IMG/VR virus record: IMGVR_UViG_3300035698_020423 | Location: 1 to 29,352 of that record | Source of the DNA: a virus | Length of the DNA stretch: 29,352 bases | Direction: 5' to 3' (one strand) | Shown: one piece after another, positions 7,785 through 15,146 of the stretch | Position numbering within the stretch: the stretch's first letter is position 1 | Layout of the letters: every line of letters begins with the position of its first letter | Position numbers and translations under genes: made by a program | Notes under the pieces: model-generated | Database searches by the model: none | The model's input: only the letters and a program-made list of their open reading frames with translations | Told to the model about the DNA's origin: nothing

Positions 7785-8060
7785 ATGGCTGAACTAATAT
7801 TTACAGAGGAAGAAAAAAAGGCCTCAACTTGGGGCGAATTAGAAGATGAATCACTTGGTAAGGTAATTAAGTCTATAATGTTTCGCATTAAACGATTCAG
7901 TGAAGAACGGGAGAAGTTGTATTTTTTATCTGCGGCCATCCTACTTTGTTCTTCAATCGCTAAATCAAACGCTGATAAAGCTACCTTTACAGTCAAAGGC
8001 CTTAAAGTCACAGGTAATGATTTTGGCAACTGGAAAGTAACAATTAAAAAAATCAAATAA
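7785..8060 (+). CDS. Hypothetical early protein
   Basis: A 91-residue protein between the recombination-associated gene and the SSB-like gene. The SD is GGGGTGAG. It begins with an acidic helix (LIFTEEEKKASTWGELEDES), has a moderately hydrophobic middle (KLYFLSAAILLCSSIAKSNA) that is too weak for a firm membrane call, and ends in a basic beta-like stretch (GNWKVTIKKIK). The family is not recognised. Its place suggests an accessory of DNA metabolism. Confidence 0.5.
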   Translation: MAELIFTEEEKKASTWGELEDESLGKVIKSIMFRIKRFSEEREKLYFLSAAILLCSSIAKSNADKATFTVKGLKVTGNDFGNWKVTIKKIK

Positions 8061-8083
8061 AAATAAAAAAGGAGCGACAGTAA

Positions 8084-8860
8084 ATGCAAATAACAGTTAA
8101 ATCATTAAGGGTTATCAAGGAAGGTTTTCAGAGAGATGGCACCACTCCATATAAGTGGTGTTCTGTAATGTCCGAGGATGGAAGTGAGAAAGGAACCGAA
8201 TACACGACATTCGATAAAAGTGTGCTGGACCTTGGGCCCGGTTCTATTATTGATATCGGGGAGATGAGCGGAGATAAACCTAATCTGCAAATCGTAGAGG
8301 GGAAGCTAAAATTCAAAAAGGTGGTTGCTATTATTCTGGGAGCTCCTGCCACTCCAGCTCCTGCCGCCACCGCTCCGGTTCCTACCAGTAATTCCCCGGA
8401 CATGACGAAGGAAGATTGGGAGAATAAACAGCTCATCGAGCGCGCAAGCTACGAAGCTCAAACTGCTTACAAAGGAATCATTACTCTTGCGCAAGTATTC
8501 GTTGAGAAGGATTTTGACCCTCGAGGCGAGAAGTCTTTCATTAAAGAGGAATTCACTCTTGCTATGGAATGGGCCCGGAAGCGGCTTAATTCTACCTTGG
8601 GTGAAGTTCTGTCAGGTATGCCACATTTAGCCAGACCAGAACCAGAGGGCAATCAGAAACCAGAGGACAGTGGTGAAGCTGAAGAACATGAACCATTCCG
8701 GCATATGGGGGATCTGTTAGCCGCATGTCTTAAAAGAAATATAACCAGGGCCGAGGCTCTCCAAAGGTTGGGAGTGAAAGAAGGGGATTCTATTGCCCAC
8801 TTAGAGCTGAATGAGGCTTGGGAGACAATCATAAAAGTAGAAGAGGAGCTTCCATTTTAA
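8084..8860 (+). CDS. SSB-like OB-fold protein with acidic C-terminal tip
   Basis: A 258-residue protein behind AAAAAAGGAGC. The N-terminal ~85 residues (MQITVKSLRVIKEGFQ... VVAIILG) form a short beta barrel-like pattern. A Pro/Ala-rich linker (APATPAPAATAPVPT) and a helical section follow (residues about 105-180). The protein ends in KVEEELPF, which resembles the acidic DDDLPF-type tip by which SSB proteins recruit partner enzymes. A phage single-strand-binding role in replication and recombination is inferred from this architecture and the neighbouring genes. The OB fold itself needs structural confirmation. Confidence 0.5.
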   Translation: MQITVKSLRVIKEGFQRDGTTPYKWCSVMSEDGSEKGTEYTTFDKSVLDLGPGSIIDIGEMSGDKPNLQIVEGKLKFKKVVAIILGAPATPAPAATAPVPTSNSPDMTKEDWENKQLIERASYEAQTAYKGIITLAQVFVEKDFDPRGEKSFIKEEFTLAMEWARKRLNSTLGEVLSGMPHLARPEPEGNQKPEDSGEAEEHEPFRHMGDLLAACLKRNITRAEALQRLGVKEGDSIAHLELNEAWETIIKVEEELPF

Positions 8861-8872
8861 AAGGAGAGGCGT

Positions 8873-9028
8873 ATGAGCAGTAGACAATACGAATTTTATG
8901 CGTTGGTTTGTTTTGGGGTTGGATTTGGGATCTTATCTAATATGTATAAGTTGGAATATTTCCATTATTTGAGCGGTTTTCTCATCGGGCTTGCCTGCGG
9001 AAAATTAAAGAAAAAGAAGGAGCGGTGA
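8873..9028 (+). CDS. Small membrane protein, 51 residues
   Basis: A short frame read directly, behind AAGGAG (8861-8866). It has two hydrophobic stretches (FYALVCFGVGFGILSNM and YLSGFLIGLACG) and a lysine-rich tail (KLKKKKER) that would stay in the cytoplasm. It ends in TGATG, overlapping the next start by one base. The role is unknown. Confidence 0.6.
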   Translation: MSSRQYEFYALVCFGVGFGILSNMYKLEYFHYLSGFLIGLACGKLKKKKER

Positions 9029-9315
9029 TGAAAGACTTTAAATTAGAAGATATGACCAAGCCAGAGTTAATAAAAATAATAAGGCAAAGCCTTGCCTATC
9101 AGCCGACACAAAAAATAATGAGACTTATTAGGTGGAAGTCCATGTGCGAGCAAACACAAGCCCTTATGAATGAGGCGATAAAAGAACAGCAATTATATAC
9201 TGGCAAAGCGGACATGACGAGTCATAATAGGTGGATGGATGCCCAAAAGAAGTTCGACAAAGGTATTAAATTAGGTGTCAAAGCAGATGCTTTTTGGGAA
9301 GAGATCAAGAGTTAG
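9028..9315 (+). CDS. Hypothetical helical protein
   Basis: A 95-residue protein starting at the TGATG overlap, with AAGGAG at about 9016. It is rich in helix-forming and basic residues (TKPELIKIIRQSLAYQPTQK, then RWKSMCEQTQALMNEAIK). The family is not recognised. It lies directly before an HNH-type gene, which starts 4 nt after its stop. Confidence 0.55.
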   Translation: MKDFKLEDMTKPELIKIIRQSLAYQPTQKIMRLIRWKSMCEQTQALMNEAIKEQQLYTGKADMTSHNRWMDAQKKFDKGIKLGVKADAFWEEIKS

Positions 9316-9319
9316 AATC

Positions 9320-9616
9320 ATGAAAAGGTCACCGATTAAAAGAACACAGATTAGTCGCCGGCCAAGCTCCAAGCAAAGGAAGGAGCTGGCCGAGCGGTCT
9401 AAGCTCAAAAAAACATTGCTTGAGGAGGGTCCACATGATGAGGCGGGTAATCCCCTTTGTAATCATTGTAAGAAGCTCCCTGACTTTAGGGGATTACAGT
9501 TAGTTCACCTAAAGTCTATCGGTATGGGCGGTCGCAAAGGAATGACTACCAGAGAGAACTGCGAAGTTTGGTGTGCGCCATGCCACTTTGGAGCAGATGG
9601 ACATAATACGGAATGA
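9320..9616 (+). CDS. HNH-type nuclease-like protein (NinG/HNH group)
   Basis: A 98-residue protein; ATG 9320 follows the previous stop by 4 nt. The basic N-terminus (MKRSPIKRTQISRRPSSKQR) is typical of phage NinG-like and small HNH proteins. The C-terminal half has a CNHC pair, then LQLVHLKSIGMGGRKGMTTRENCEVWCAPCH and a final G-x-x-G-H, giving the H...N...CxxCH order of an HNH fold. The first histidine stands alone (VH) rather than HH. It could be a junction-processing or HNH nuclease of the replication module, not necessarily a homing enzyme. There is no strong SD, so it is likely expressed by coupling. Confidence 0.65.
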   Translation: MKRSPIKRTQISRRPSSKQRKELAERSKLKKTLLEEGPHDEAGNPLCNHCKKLPDFRGLQLVHLKSIGMGGRKGMTTRENCEVWCAPCHFGADGHNTE

Positions 9617-9622
9617 TAGTTA

Positions 9623-9652
9623 TTGACAACCATCGACAATGTTTGTTACAAT
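9623..9652 (+). promoter_or_regulatory. Sigma-70 promoter of the second HNH gene
   Basis: TTGACA at 9623-9628, an 18-nt spacer and TACAAT at 9647-9652, 19 nt before the ATG at 9671. The short leader still contains GGAGG (9659-9663). Confidence 0.75.
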
Positions 9653-9670
9653 ACTATTGGAGGTATTGTA

Positions 9671-10153
9671 ATGGCATTTAAGAATAATTTGAACGGAAAA
9701 AGGTTTGGTAGATTACTCGTTGTTTCCGATTCCGGTGAACGTAGGGATGGGTGTGTTATGTGGGTTTGTCATTGTGATTGTGGAAATGTGGCTATAGTAA
9801 GGAGTAGCTCTTTGACAAGTGGAGCCACTGTATCCTGTGGTTGTTACCTTAAGGAACGTCGCGCTGATAAGATGGGAGAGAAGAATATTAATTGGAAGGG
9901 CGATAATGCTGGTCGAATTGCTCAACATGCTTGGATACGAAGGCGAAAACCAAAGCCTGCTTTATGTGTTAGGTGTGAGAAGCGGAAACCTTTTGACTTA
10001 GCGAATATTTCAGGTGACTACAAAAGAGATGTCGATGACTATGAGTGGCTGTGCCGAAGGTGTCACATGAAAGATGATAAGCGGATAGAAAGAAGGCAAA
10101 AGAATGGACAATATGAAAAGCATCCGGAGAGGAGGAATAAAGATGGGGAATGA
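9671..10153 (+). CDS. HNH homing endonuclease with zinc-finger DNA-binding N-terminus
   Basis: A 160-residue protein; ATG 9671 is 7 nt after GGAGG. The upstream in-frame ATG at 9623 lies in the -35 box and is rejected. Residues 1-65 hold the well-known homing-endonuclease module NLNGKRFGRLLVV...WVCHCDCGN...LTSGATVSCGCY, with cysteines for zinc. After a linker (KNINWKGDNAGRI) come ALCVRCEKRKPFDLANISG and DVDDYEWLCRRCHMKDDKR, an HNH-like CxxC...CxxCH core with Asn and Asp residues between. It has its own promoter and overlaps the next small gene by 11 nt, as though inserted between replication genes. Confidence 0.82.
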   Translation: MAFKNNLNGKRFGRLLVVSDSGERRDGCVMWVCHCDCGNVAIVRSSSLTSGATVSCGCYLKERRADKMGEKNINWKGDNAGRIAQHAWIRRRKPKPALCVRCEKRKPFDLANISGDYKRDVDDYEWLCRRCHMKDDKRIERRQKNGQYEKHPERRNKDGE

Positions 10154-10340
10154 ACGGAGGAACATGGCTAAGTTAAGGAAGCTATTACGCAATAGGGGGA
10201 TTAATAAAAGGCGCATTCTGGTCCTACCAAGGAATGATAAAGAGGAATCTTTACTTGATATATGTAGTAAGGAAAGCGGTGGGTGCGATAGCTGCAAGGA
10301 TTTAGTGGAATGCCGAAGGTTATTTGATAGCGTTTGCTAA
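10143..10340 (+). CDS. Small cysteine-rich protein
   Basis: A 65-residue protein. ATG 10143 is preferred because GGAGG (10131-10135) is 7 nt upstream. It has a basic first half (RRNMAKLRKLLRNRGINKRR) and a C-terminal cluster C-x7-C-x2-C-x5-C ending in C (DICSKESGGCDSCKDLVECR), which may bind a metal. The SD is inside the end of the HNH gene, so the HNH message may also carry it. Function unknown. Confidence 0.6.
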   Translation: MGNERRNMAKLRKLLRNRGINKRRILVLPRNDKEESLLDICSKESGGCDSCKDLVECRRLFDSVC

Positions 10341-10367
10341 TGGTTCGCTCAATAAAAGTTCAAGGAC

Positions 10368-10396
10368 TTGACATATTATTTATAAAAATGTAGCAT
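10368..10396 (+). promoter_or_regulatory. Promoter of the replication initiator operon
   Basis: TTGACA at 10368-10373, a 17-nt spacer and TAGCAT at 10391-10396. The -10 is weaker than in the other promoters (4 of 6). It lies in the 83-nt gap before the 10424 gene. Confidence 0.65.
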
Positions 10397-10423
10397 GTTA
10401 TACATAGTTTTAAGGAGCGTAGA

Positions 10424-11380
10424 ATGGCAAAGAAGGACCAATTATTATTTGACGAACATCCTCTCGTAATAAATCCGCAGTTAGCCAAGATTATTGGATT
10501 AAACGAAGCGATTGTTCTGCAGCAGGTCCATTACTGGGTAAAGCTCAACGAGAGGGCCGGCAAGAACTTAAAAGAGGATTACACCTGGACCTATAACACA
10601 TTAAAGGAATGGCAAGAGCAGTTTCCGTTCTGGTCAGCCATGACGATCCGTCGGACCATATCATCCCTGGAGAAGTCCGGTTATCTTATTAGCACTAATC
10701 TCAATAAACGGAAATCCGACAAGACGAAGTGGTATCGAGTCAGCCTTGACTTTATCTCATCAGTGAACAGTCCATGTGTTCAAAATGAACAGTCGGTGGG
10801 TGTTCAAGATGAACAGTCCACATGTTCAAATAGAGCAGTCCAGGTGTCCAATTTGGACAGAGCGTTACCAGAGACTAACTCAGAGACTAACTTACCAAAG
10901 ACTAACTTAGTAAAGAGTGAAGGGATGAACCCTTCCCCTATTTCACCTGTTGATATTTGCTTTAAAGCTATGCATATGTTTTACGGTTACCCTGATAAGA
11001 TGAAACAGGATCCAATACCTAGTTATGGGAAGGAAGGGAAAGCTATTAAAAAAATGCTGGCGCGTGGTTTTTCCTTAGAGCAGATACTTGTTTGCTGGAC
11101 CGAGAAGGTTAAGCAGCGCGATAAATTTGTATCCATGGTTTGGGTTAATGAGGATATCGCTGGCGCTCCGGCCCCAGCTCTTGTTAAACAAGTTCAGGTT
11201 GTGGATAACTTTCATTATTTTAATACAGCTCTTATCCGGAGAATTGAAAAGGAAAAAGGAAAAAGCCTTGACGGTAATGAGCGGCAGCGTATTGCGGATT
11301 GGATTAGGGAGAAGTCCAGGGAAGGTTGTGGGATGAGTGAGATATTAGAAGGGAATCCATTCGAGGGGGTGGAAGTATGA
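10424..11380 (+). CDS. Phage replication initiator/replisome organiser, winged-helix
   Basis: A 318-residue protein behind TTTTAAGGAGC. The N-terminal ~110 residues match the phage replication-protein winged helix: IGLNEAIVLQQVHYWVKLNE, then TYNTLKEWQEQFPFWSAMTI, RRTISSLEKSGYLIS and DKTKWYRVSLDF. A Thr/Asn-rich linker (ETNSETNLPKTNLVK) and a helical C-terminal domain (about 175-318, with KAIKKMLARGFSLEQILVCW) follow, as in DnaD-like initiators. It probably binds the phage origin and loads the host helicase. The region 10760-10920, encoding the polar linker, has several near-repeats of GTTCAA..GAACAG that could include origin iterons. Confidence 0.75.
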   Translation: MAKKDQLLFDEHPLVINPQLAKIIGLNEAIVLQQVHYWVKLNERAGKNLKEDYTWTYNTLKEWQEQFPFWSAMTIRRTISSLEKSGYLISTNLNKRKSDKTKWYRVSLDFISSVNSPCVQNEQSVGVQDEQSTCSNRAVQVSNLDRALPETNSETNLPKTNLVKSEGMNPSPISPVDICFKAMHMFYGYPDKMKQDPIPSYGKEGKAIKKMLARGFSLEQILVCWTEKVKQRDKFVSMVWVNEDIAGAPAPALVKQVQVVDNFHYFNTALIRRIEKEKGKSLDGNERQRIADWIREKSREGCGMSEILEGNPFEGVEV

Positions 11381-11571
11381 GGATAAGGCGATGTGATAAT
11401 CGGTGCCATGAAGCGAAAGGGACCAGGTGCAAGTGTTGGTGTGGCGGCTTTTATCATGGGGAGAAAGGTGTAGAGAACAGAAAGAAACTCGAAGAAGCCA
11501 CTCGATTCCTTGAGGAGCATGGGGCCAAAAAAGGAGAGGCTTATATTGACCAGTTAGGGTTATTATTATGA
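11377..11571 (+). CDS. Cysteine-rich small phage protein
   Basis: A 64-residue protein whose ATGA start overlaps the stop of the initiator gene. The N-terminus CDNRCHEAKGTRCKCWCGGF then YHG is a metal-binding-like cysteine cluster that I have seen as a conserved small phage protein of unknown role. The second half is helical (ENRKKLEEATRFLEEHG). It is coupled at both ends by ATGA overlaps. Confidence 0.65.
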   Translation: MRIRRCDNRCHEAKGTRCKCWCGGFYHGEKGVENRKKLEEATRFLEEHGAKKGEAYIDQLGLLL

Positions 11572-11921
11572 GGGAAACCGTTGAAGAATATGAGGCCAGG
11601 ATAGAGGCAGAAGTTCATGCGGTGGTATTAGAGGCCGACCCAATACACTGCACGTGTCGATATGTTAGCTTCACGAGTAAGTCAAAGGGTATACGAAACG
11701 GTAAACAGAGGTTGCGGCGCAACTGGAAGGATATACAACTTGTGCAGTATAGGGAAGGACTTGTTACTCAATGGCACCGCTTTCCGTTTGATGAATGTGC
11801 CACAGAGATATTTGGGGTTAGCGTGAGCCCCGATGAGGCTGACGCCACGCTACGCGAATTATTACCAGAACGAGCTAAGAAGGGGGTGATATTAGTTAAA
11901 AATACCAGTGTTGTAAAATAA
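11568..11921 (+). CDS. Hypothetical early protein
   Basis: A 117-residue protein starting at an ATGA overlap. It has a helical acidic start (VEEYEARIEAEVHAVVLEAD), then CTCRYVSFTSKSKGIRNGKQ and many basic residues with scattered aromatics (QLVQYREGLVTQWHRFPFDE). The family is not recognised. It is the third gene of the replication initiator operon. Confidence 0.55.
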   Translation: MRETVEEYEARIEAEVHAVVLEADPIHCTCRYVSFTSKSKGIRNGKQRLRRNWKDIQLVQYREGLVTQWHRFPFDECATEIFGVSVSPDEADATLRELLPERAKKGVILVKNTSVVK

Positions 11922-11940
11922 AAAATTAAAGGAGCATATT

Positions 11941-12816
11941 TTGAAAAAGAGACTTACGTTAATAATAGTGACAGTTTTAGCACTAATCTTGGGTTCTGCT
12001 ATCCCAATATTTGCTTATGGGGGTGGCGCTGTAGATGTGGAGTTATCCCCGATAGATATTGAGTTTGAAAATCCCGAGCAATTTGTCGGGACTAATGTGA
12101 CGGCATCAGGGACGATAAGTGTCTACTCCGATGCGTGGGCGTTAGGGTTATTCGCATCTACAGAAGTAAGCGCAAAGGCTACCTATAAAGTCACTGATCC
12201 TGATGGCGATAAAGCGGCCAGGCATACAGTCAAAGAAGATGAAAGCGACCGTGGTTTGTTTTATTCTGACAGTGAGATAGCTTTAGTATATCCCTGGGAA
12301 GTTACTTTCATGCTCACGGGGGAAGGAGAGTGGACTGTTAAACAGGTTGGTTCCGGGGATGCGTTCTGGGAAGAAGGCTTTTGGTGGTTTTATGATAGTG
12401 GGTATTTAGATGATAGAGCTGTTAACTCAGTGAAATTTACGGCTAACACAGATTTCAGGCCTTACTTCCAGGTCAACCTTAATTTAGGCTGCGATACAGC
12501 TCATTATCTCAACGACTATGACATTACTGGAATCGAAGTGGCAGGAGAGTATAATGGGGACCAATACTTGCTCGTAATCCCATATAATACAACGGTAATG
12601 CAGCCCGGGGGTGGTCGGTTGAACTTCCTTTATCTTAGTTCTATCGATGGTGATGTAGTAACCTTTGGGGGTGCTAATGTAATCTTCAGCAACCAGTGCA
12701 CGTTATTCAAGGGGGATGGTGGTAAAATATACCAAACCGCAGATGGTGGGTGGTCTGGCGGAGAATGGATAGAAGTATTGTCATTCAACACGATAGCTGG
12801 TGGGATAGCTCAATAA
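11941..12816 (+). CDS. Secreted protein with signal peptide, unknown function
   Basis: A 291-residue protein starting at TTG 11941, 7 nt after AAAGGAGC. Residues 1-25 are a classical signal peptide: KKR, a hydrophobic core (LTLIIVTVLALILGSAIPIF) and an Ala just before YGGG. No lipobox cysteine is seen. The mature part is polar and beta-rich, with many aromatic and Gly residues (WEEGFWWFYDSGYLDD, then GDGGKIYQTADGGW) and only two cysteines. It is exported by the host Sec system. The location in the early/replication block is unusual for an exported protein. A conversion, surface or exclusion role is possible but not shown. Confidence 0.65.
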   Translation: MKKRLTLIIVTVLALILGSAIPIFAYGGGAVDVELSPIDIEFENPEQFVGTNVTASGTISVYSDAWALGLFASTEVSAKATYKVTDPDGDKAARHTVKEDESDRGLFYSDSEIALVYPWEVTFMLTGEGEWTVKQVGSGDAFWEEGFWWFYDSGYLDDRAVNSVKFTANTDFRPYFQVNLNLGCDTAHYLNDYDITGIEVAGEYNGDQYLLVIPYNTTVMQPGGGRLNFLYLSSIDGDVVTFGGANVIFSNQCTLFKGDGGKIYQTADGGWSGGEWIEVLSFNTIAGGIAQ

Positions 12817-12822
12817 TATAAT

Positions 12823-12865
12823 TGTTTACTGGTGCTTTTCGGCTATCGGGGGGTGCCAGTAAACA
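12823..12865 (+). repeat. Inverted repeat/hairpin after the secreted-protein gene
   Basis: TGTTTACTGG (12823-12832) pairs perfectly with CCAGTAAACA (12856-12865), leaving a 23-nt GC-rich loop. No T-run follows, so it is not a standard terminator. It lies between the secreted-protein stop and the RusA start. Confidence 0.7.
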
Positions 12866-12885
12866 GACTTAGAAGGATGGGTTAT

Positions 12886-13272
12886 ATGATTTATGAATTA
12901 GAGATAGGGATGTTACCCCCGGTGGAATATTCTGGGAACTCTCGGGCCCATTGGTCGCAGAGATATCGGGCTGGTAAAGAATACGGCCAAGCTGTGTTTT
13001 ATTCTGCAGTCGATAAAAAGAACCGTGCTTTGGAAGCTAAGGAGACATTGCCGGTATTTAACCAACCCCGGCTCGAGCTGACCTTTGTATTCTCTGTTAA
13101 CCGAACCAGAGATTTCGACAATCTATTATCCCGATTCAAGCCTGGGTTGGATGCCTTGGTCCGGGCCGCGGTATTGCCCGATGATAATACAAATAAATTA
13201 AAACTTGGCGAGATTACTGTGATTGTGGACAAGGAAAGGGCGCCATTAACGATTGTGAGGTTGGTAGAATGA
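12886..13272 (+). CDS. rusA: RusA-like Holliday junction resolvase
   Basis: A 128-residue protein. ATG 12886 is chosen because AGAAGG (12871-12876) is 9 nt upstream; ATG 12877 is also possible, and the longer frame from GTG 12832 runs into the hairpin. The family pattern is clear: N-terminal beta strand and NSRAHW, then FVFSVNRTRDFDNLLSRFKP, followed by GLDALVRAAVLPDDNT. The D-x-D-N and the PDD aspartates correspond to the metal-binding acids of RusA nucleases. It would resolve junctions during phage recombination and replication. Its stop overlaps the next ATG. Confidence 0.8.
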   Translation: MIYELEIGMLPPVEYSGNSRAHWSQRYRAGKEYGQAVFYSAVDKKNRALEAKETLPVFNQPRLELTFVFSVNRTRDFDNLLSRFKPGLDALVRAAVLPDDNTNKLKLGEITVIVDKERAPLTIVRLVE

Positions 13273-13628
13273 TCGATTTAAACCAAAAAGTATTAAAGGA
13301 TTGGGCCGCTAGTAATTTCGGGGAGAAAAAAGCGGACATTATGATGTGTGTAGTTGGTATGGCCGAAGAATTAGGAGAGCTCTCTCATTGGGTATTAAAG
13401 AGGAAACAGGGTATAAGGGAAGCGGCAAACGGTGGCGATTTCAAAGAAGAGATTGGGGATGCCTTCGCTGATGTGGTGATTTTTGGTATCCAGGCTATGA
13501 GTTGTGAGGGCATAGATGCTGAGGAAGTCTTAAGGAAGACAATGGCGGCAGTTCTAAAAAGGGATTTTAAGGCTAATCCGTCAGGTGCTGGATATAGCCA
13601 ACATAAAGTAGGAATGGAGCAATTATGA
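13269..13628 (+). CDS. MazG-like nucleotide pyrophosphohydrolase
   Basis: A 119-residue protein starting at an ATGA overlap with the resolvase gene. The MazG-type acid motifs are present: MAEELGELSHWVLKRKQGI (E-E-x-x-E, residues about 33-38) and FKEEIGDAFADVVIFG (E-E-x-x-D...D, residues about 58-68). These coordinate magnesium and hydrolyse nucleoside triphosphates to monophosphates. Phages often carry such genes to adjust nucleotide or alarmone pools. The protein is single-domain. The substrate cannot be read from the sequence. Confidence 0.8.
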   Translation: MIDLNQKVLKDWAASNFGEKKADIMMCVVGMAEELGELSHWVLKRKQGIREAANGGDFKEEIGDAFADVVIFGIQAMSCEGIDAEEVLRKTMAAVLKRDFKANPSGAGYSQHKVGMEQL

Positions 13629-13879
13629 GAAATGCTTATCCTTTAATTTGGTGTATACCAGAAGGGGCTCGGGCAAAACTTCTGGGGATGGTTTCAGGCC
13701 CCGATGTTATTCCTTCCCCAAGGTGGGTTAAGTGGCCCGACGGAACCCCATTAGTTATTGACAAAGGTATAGACTATAAACCGATCGTTCACACCAATCA
13801 AGAAAAAGAACACATCCAATCACATACTGATGCTATTAATAAGATTTTAAGTCAGGCGCCATCCAGGAGTCGCGTATGA
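13625..13879 (+). CDS. Hypothetical protein
   Basis: An 84-residue protein with an ATGA overlap at both ends and GGAGC just upstream. It contains PRWVKWPDGTPLVIDKGIDY, and I recognise no family. Its position in the tightly coupled resolvase-MazG cluster suggests a small accessory of DNA metabolism. Confidence 0.55.
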   Translation: MRNAYPLIWCIPEGARAKLLGMVSGPDVIPSPRWVKWPDGTPLVIDKGIDYKPIVHTNQEKEHIQSHTDAINKILSQAPSRSRV

Positions 13880-14286
13880 AGGATACTGTTTGGTATTCGC
13901 CAGGGGAGATTCACTTTCGGAGAGAAGAGATGATCTGGTTGATTAGCTGGCTTGGTTTATTATCTGAAGGAAATTGGCCGCCAGAGGGCAAAGAGACAGG
14001 CTACTCAGGTTATCAGAAAAACAGGGGCCACAAAGCACCGTTTGAAACTCCGGCAGAATATGCAGCAGAAGTAAAGAGTAGGCTTAAAACTACATTAGAA
14101 GCTGGCGAAGCGCTAGTTGACGAGGTCCAGGGTGGCATATTGAATTATGAAGAATTGTGTGGTCCAGCACGGAGGGTTTTAAATTATATATCAGGCTGGC
14201 GGCGGAGAAAAGAGACATATAGCCGGTGGAAGGCGACCCAAGTAAACAGGGGGAAATTTGCCATAAATATATGGCAAAAGGCTTGA
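13876..14286 (+). CDS. Conserved-type hypothetical phage protein
   Basis: A 136-residue protein with AGGAG upstream and an ATGA overlap. It is rich in Trp and Glu (HFRREEMIWLISWLGLLSEG, then GWRRRKETYSRWKATQVNRG). A YxxWK-x-R-type ending after a helical middle is common in early proteins of small siphophages. The end of the gene contains a perfect 9-bp inverted repeat (14257-14278), and its stop lies inside a TTGACA box. Function unknown. Confidence 0.55.
   Translation: MKDTVWYSPGEIHFRREEMIWLISWLGLLSEGNWPPEGKETGYSGYQKNRGHKAPFETPAEYAAEVKSRLKTTLEAGEALVDEVQGGILNYEELCGPARRVLNYISGWRRRKETYSRWKATQVNRGKFAINIWQKA
14257..14278 (+). repeat. Perfect 9-bp inverted repeat
   Basis: TTTGCCATA and TATGGCAAA separated by 4 nt, within the last codons of the preceding gene. 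TTGACA follows at 14283-14288, but no -10 box is found at 16-18 nt. It could be an operator or a small hairpin. Confidence 0.6.
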
Positions 14287-14316
14287 CAAGGTATTTAATT
14301 AAAAAAGGAGCAAATA

Positions 14317-14772
14317 ATGAGAGAACCTATTTATTGTCAGGGGAAGTTAATCGGTTTCTTAGAGGACAAAATATTCAAACAGGATGTGGGGCCGAGGAGC
14401 ACTTTTAACAACTTAAATTCCAAAGGGATGGATGTCAAGGAAGTCCACCGGAGTTTAAATGGCCGGTGTAATTGGTGGCTGCTCACCTTTTCGGATAAGT
14501 CGCAGGTCAAGATTAAGTTTAGTGATGTTGCCAAGGTCGGCAAGATTAAGGTCCATGGGAAGGGAGTCGGCAGCCAGTATATGGTAAATTATAGCTTTTT
14601 CGATGATGCTAGACCGAAGCTCCAGTCAGATCTGGATATCCCGAAGGCGGATGTTTGTTATGTCTGCGGTAGCATGGAGAAATGGTTTAGACCGGATAGT
14701 AATCTTGGCGGTCCTGGGGAGTGGCTCTGCAGCAGGTGCCACCCAAAACCAAAGCCGAAGGGGGAGAAGTAA
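14317..14772 (+). CDS. Zinc-ribbon phage protein
   Basis: A 151-residue protein behind AAAAAAGGAGC. The first 110 residues are beta-rich and basic (NWWLLTFSDKSQVKIKFSDV). The C-terminus is a clear zinc ribbon: CYVCGSMEKWFRPDSNLGGP then GEWLCSRCH, with the two CxxC pairs 24 residues apart. Such ribbons occur in phage DNA-metabolism proteins, including primase-like ones, but no catalytic domain is visible. Its stop TAA overlaps the next ATG (TAATG). Confidence 0.6.
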   Translation: MREPIYCQGKLIGFLEDKIFKQDVGPRSTFNNLNSKGMDVKEVHRSLNGRCNWWLLTFSDKSQVKIKFSDVAKVGKIKVHGKGVGSQYMVNYSFFDDARPKLQSDLDIPKADVCYVCGSMEKWFRPDSNLGGPGEWLCSRCHPKPKPKGEK

Positions 14773-15146
14773 TGAAATTATTTTGGTTTATTTATTCTGC
14801 TTTTATGTGTGTCCCGGCTGCTCTAGCAGCTTTTGTCTATTATAAAATAATGCAGGATGGGAGCGCTATATTCTGTGAACCTGTCACTGTAATAAGAATC
14901 TTTGAAACTATATGCGCATTTACCTTTGCCCTATTAGCAGTAGCAGGGTGGATTGTAGCTAGTATATTCTATGTAAAAGAGGACTCAGAGATAGACAAGG
15001 CTGCTAAGGCTGCAAGGGAACTAGCATATTCTTGGCTAACTTCTGAGTGGAAAGAAATGGATAATGATACAGCAACATACTGTCGTAAAGATATCGAGGA
15101 GTATTTTGGGGAAGCCCTGGCTAAGAAGGAGAAAAAAATTGACTGA
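14772..15146 (+). CDS. Two-pass membrane protein with cytoplasmic tail
   Basis: A 124-residue protein. ATG 14772 at the TAATG overlap is preferred over the in-frame 14721 start, which lies in the previous gene and has no SD. Hydrophobic segments cover about residues 3-25 (LFWFIYSAFMCVPAALAAFV) and about 42-68 (IFETICAFTFALLAVAGWIV). A charged C-terminal half follows (EDSEIDKAAKAARELAYSWL, ending KKEKKID). Function unknown. Confidence 0.6.
   Translation: MKLFWFIYSAFMCVPAALAAFVYYKIMQDGSAIFCEPVTVIRIFETICAFTFALLAVAGWIVASIFYVKEDSEIDKAAKAARELAYSWLTSEWKEMDNDTATYCRKDIEEYFGEALAKKEKKID

Noticed and set aside
14283-14312. Promoter at TTGACA 14283
   Set aside because: No -10-like hexamer at 16-18 nt; the expected position is the SD AAAAAAGGAG.
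14226-14408. 60-codon frame bridging two genes
   Set aside because: It overlaps two better supported genes, has no SD and no recognisable features.
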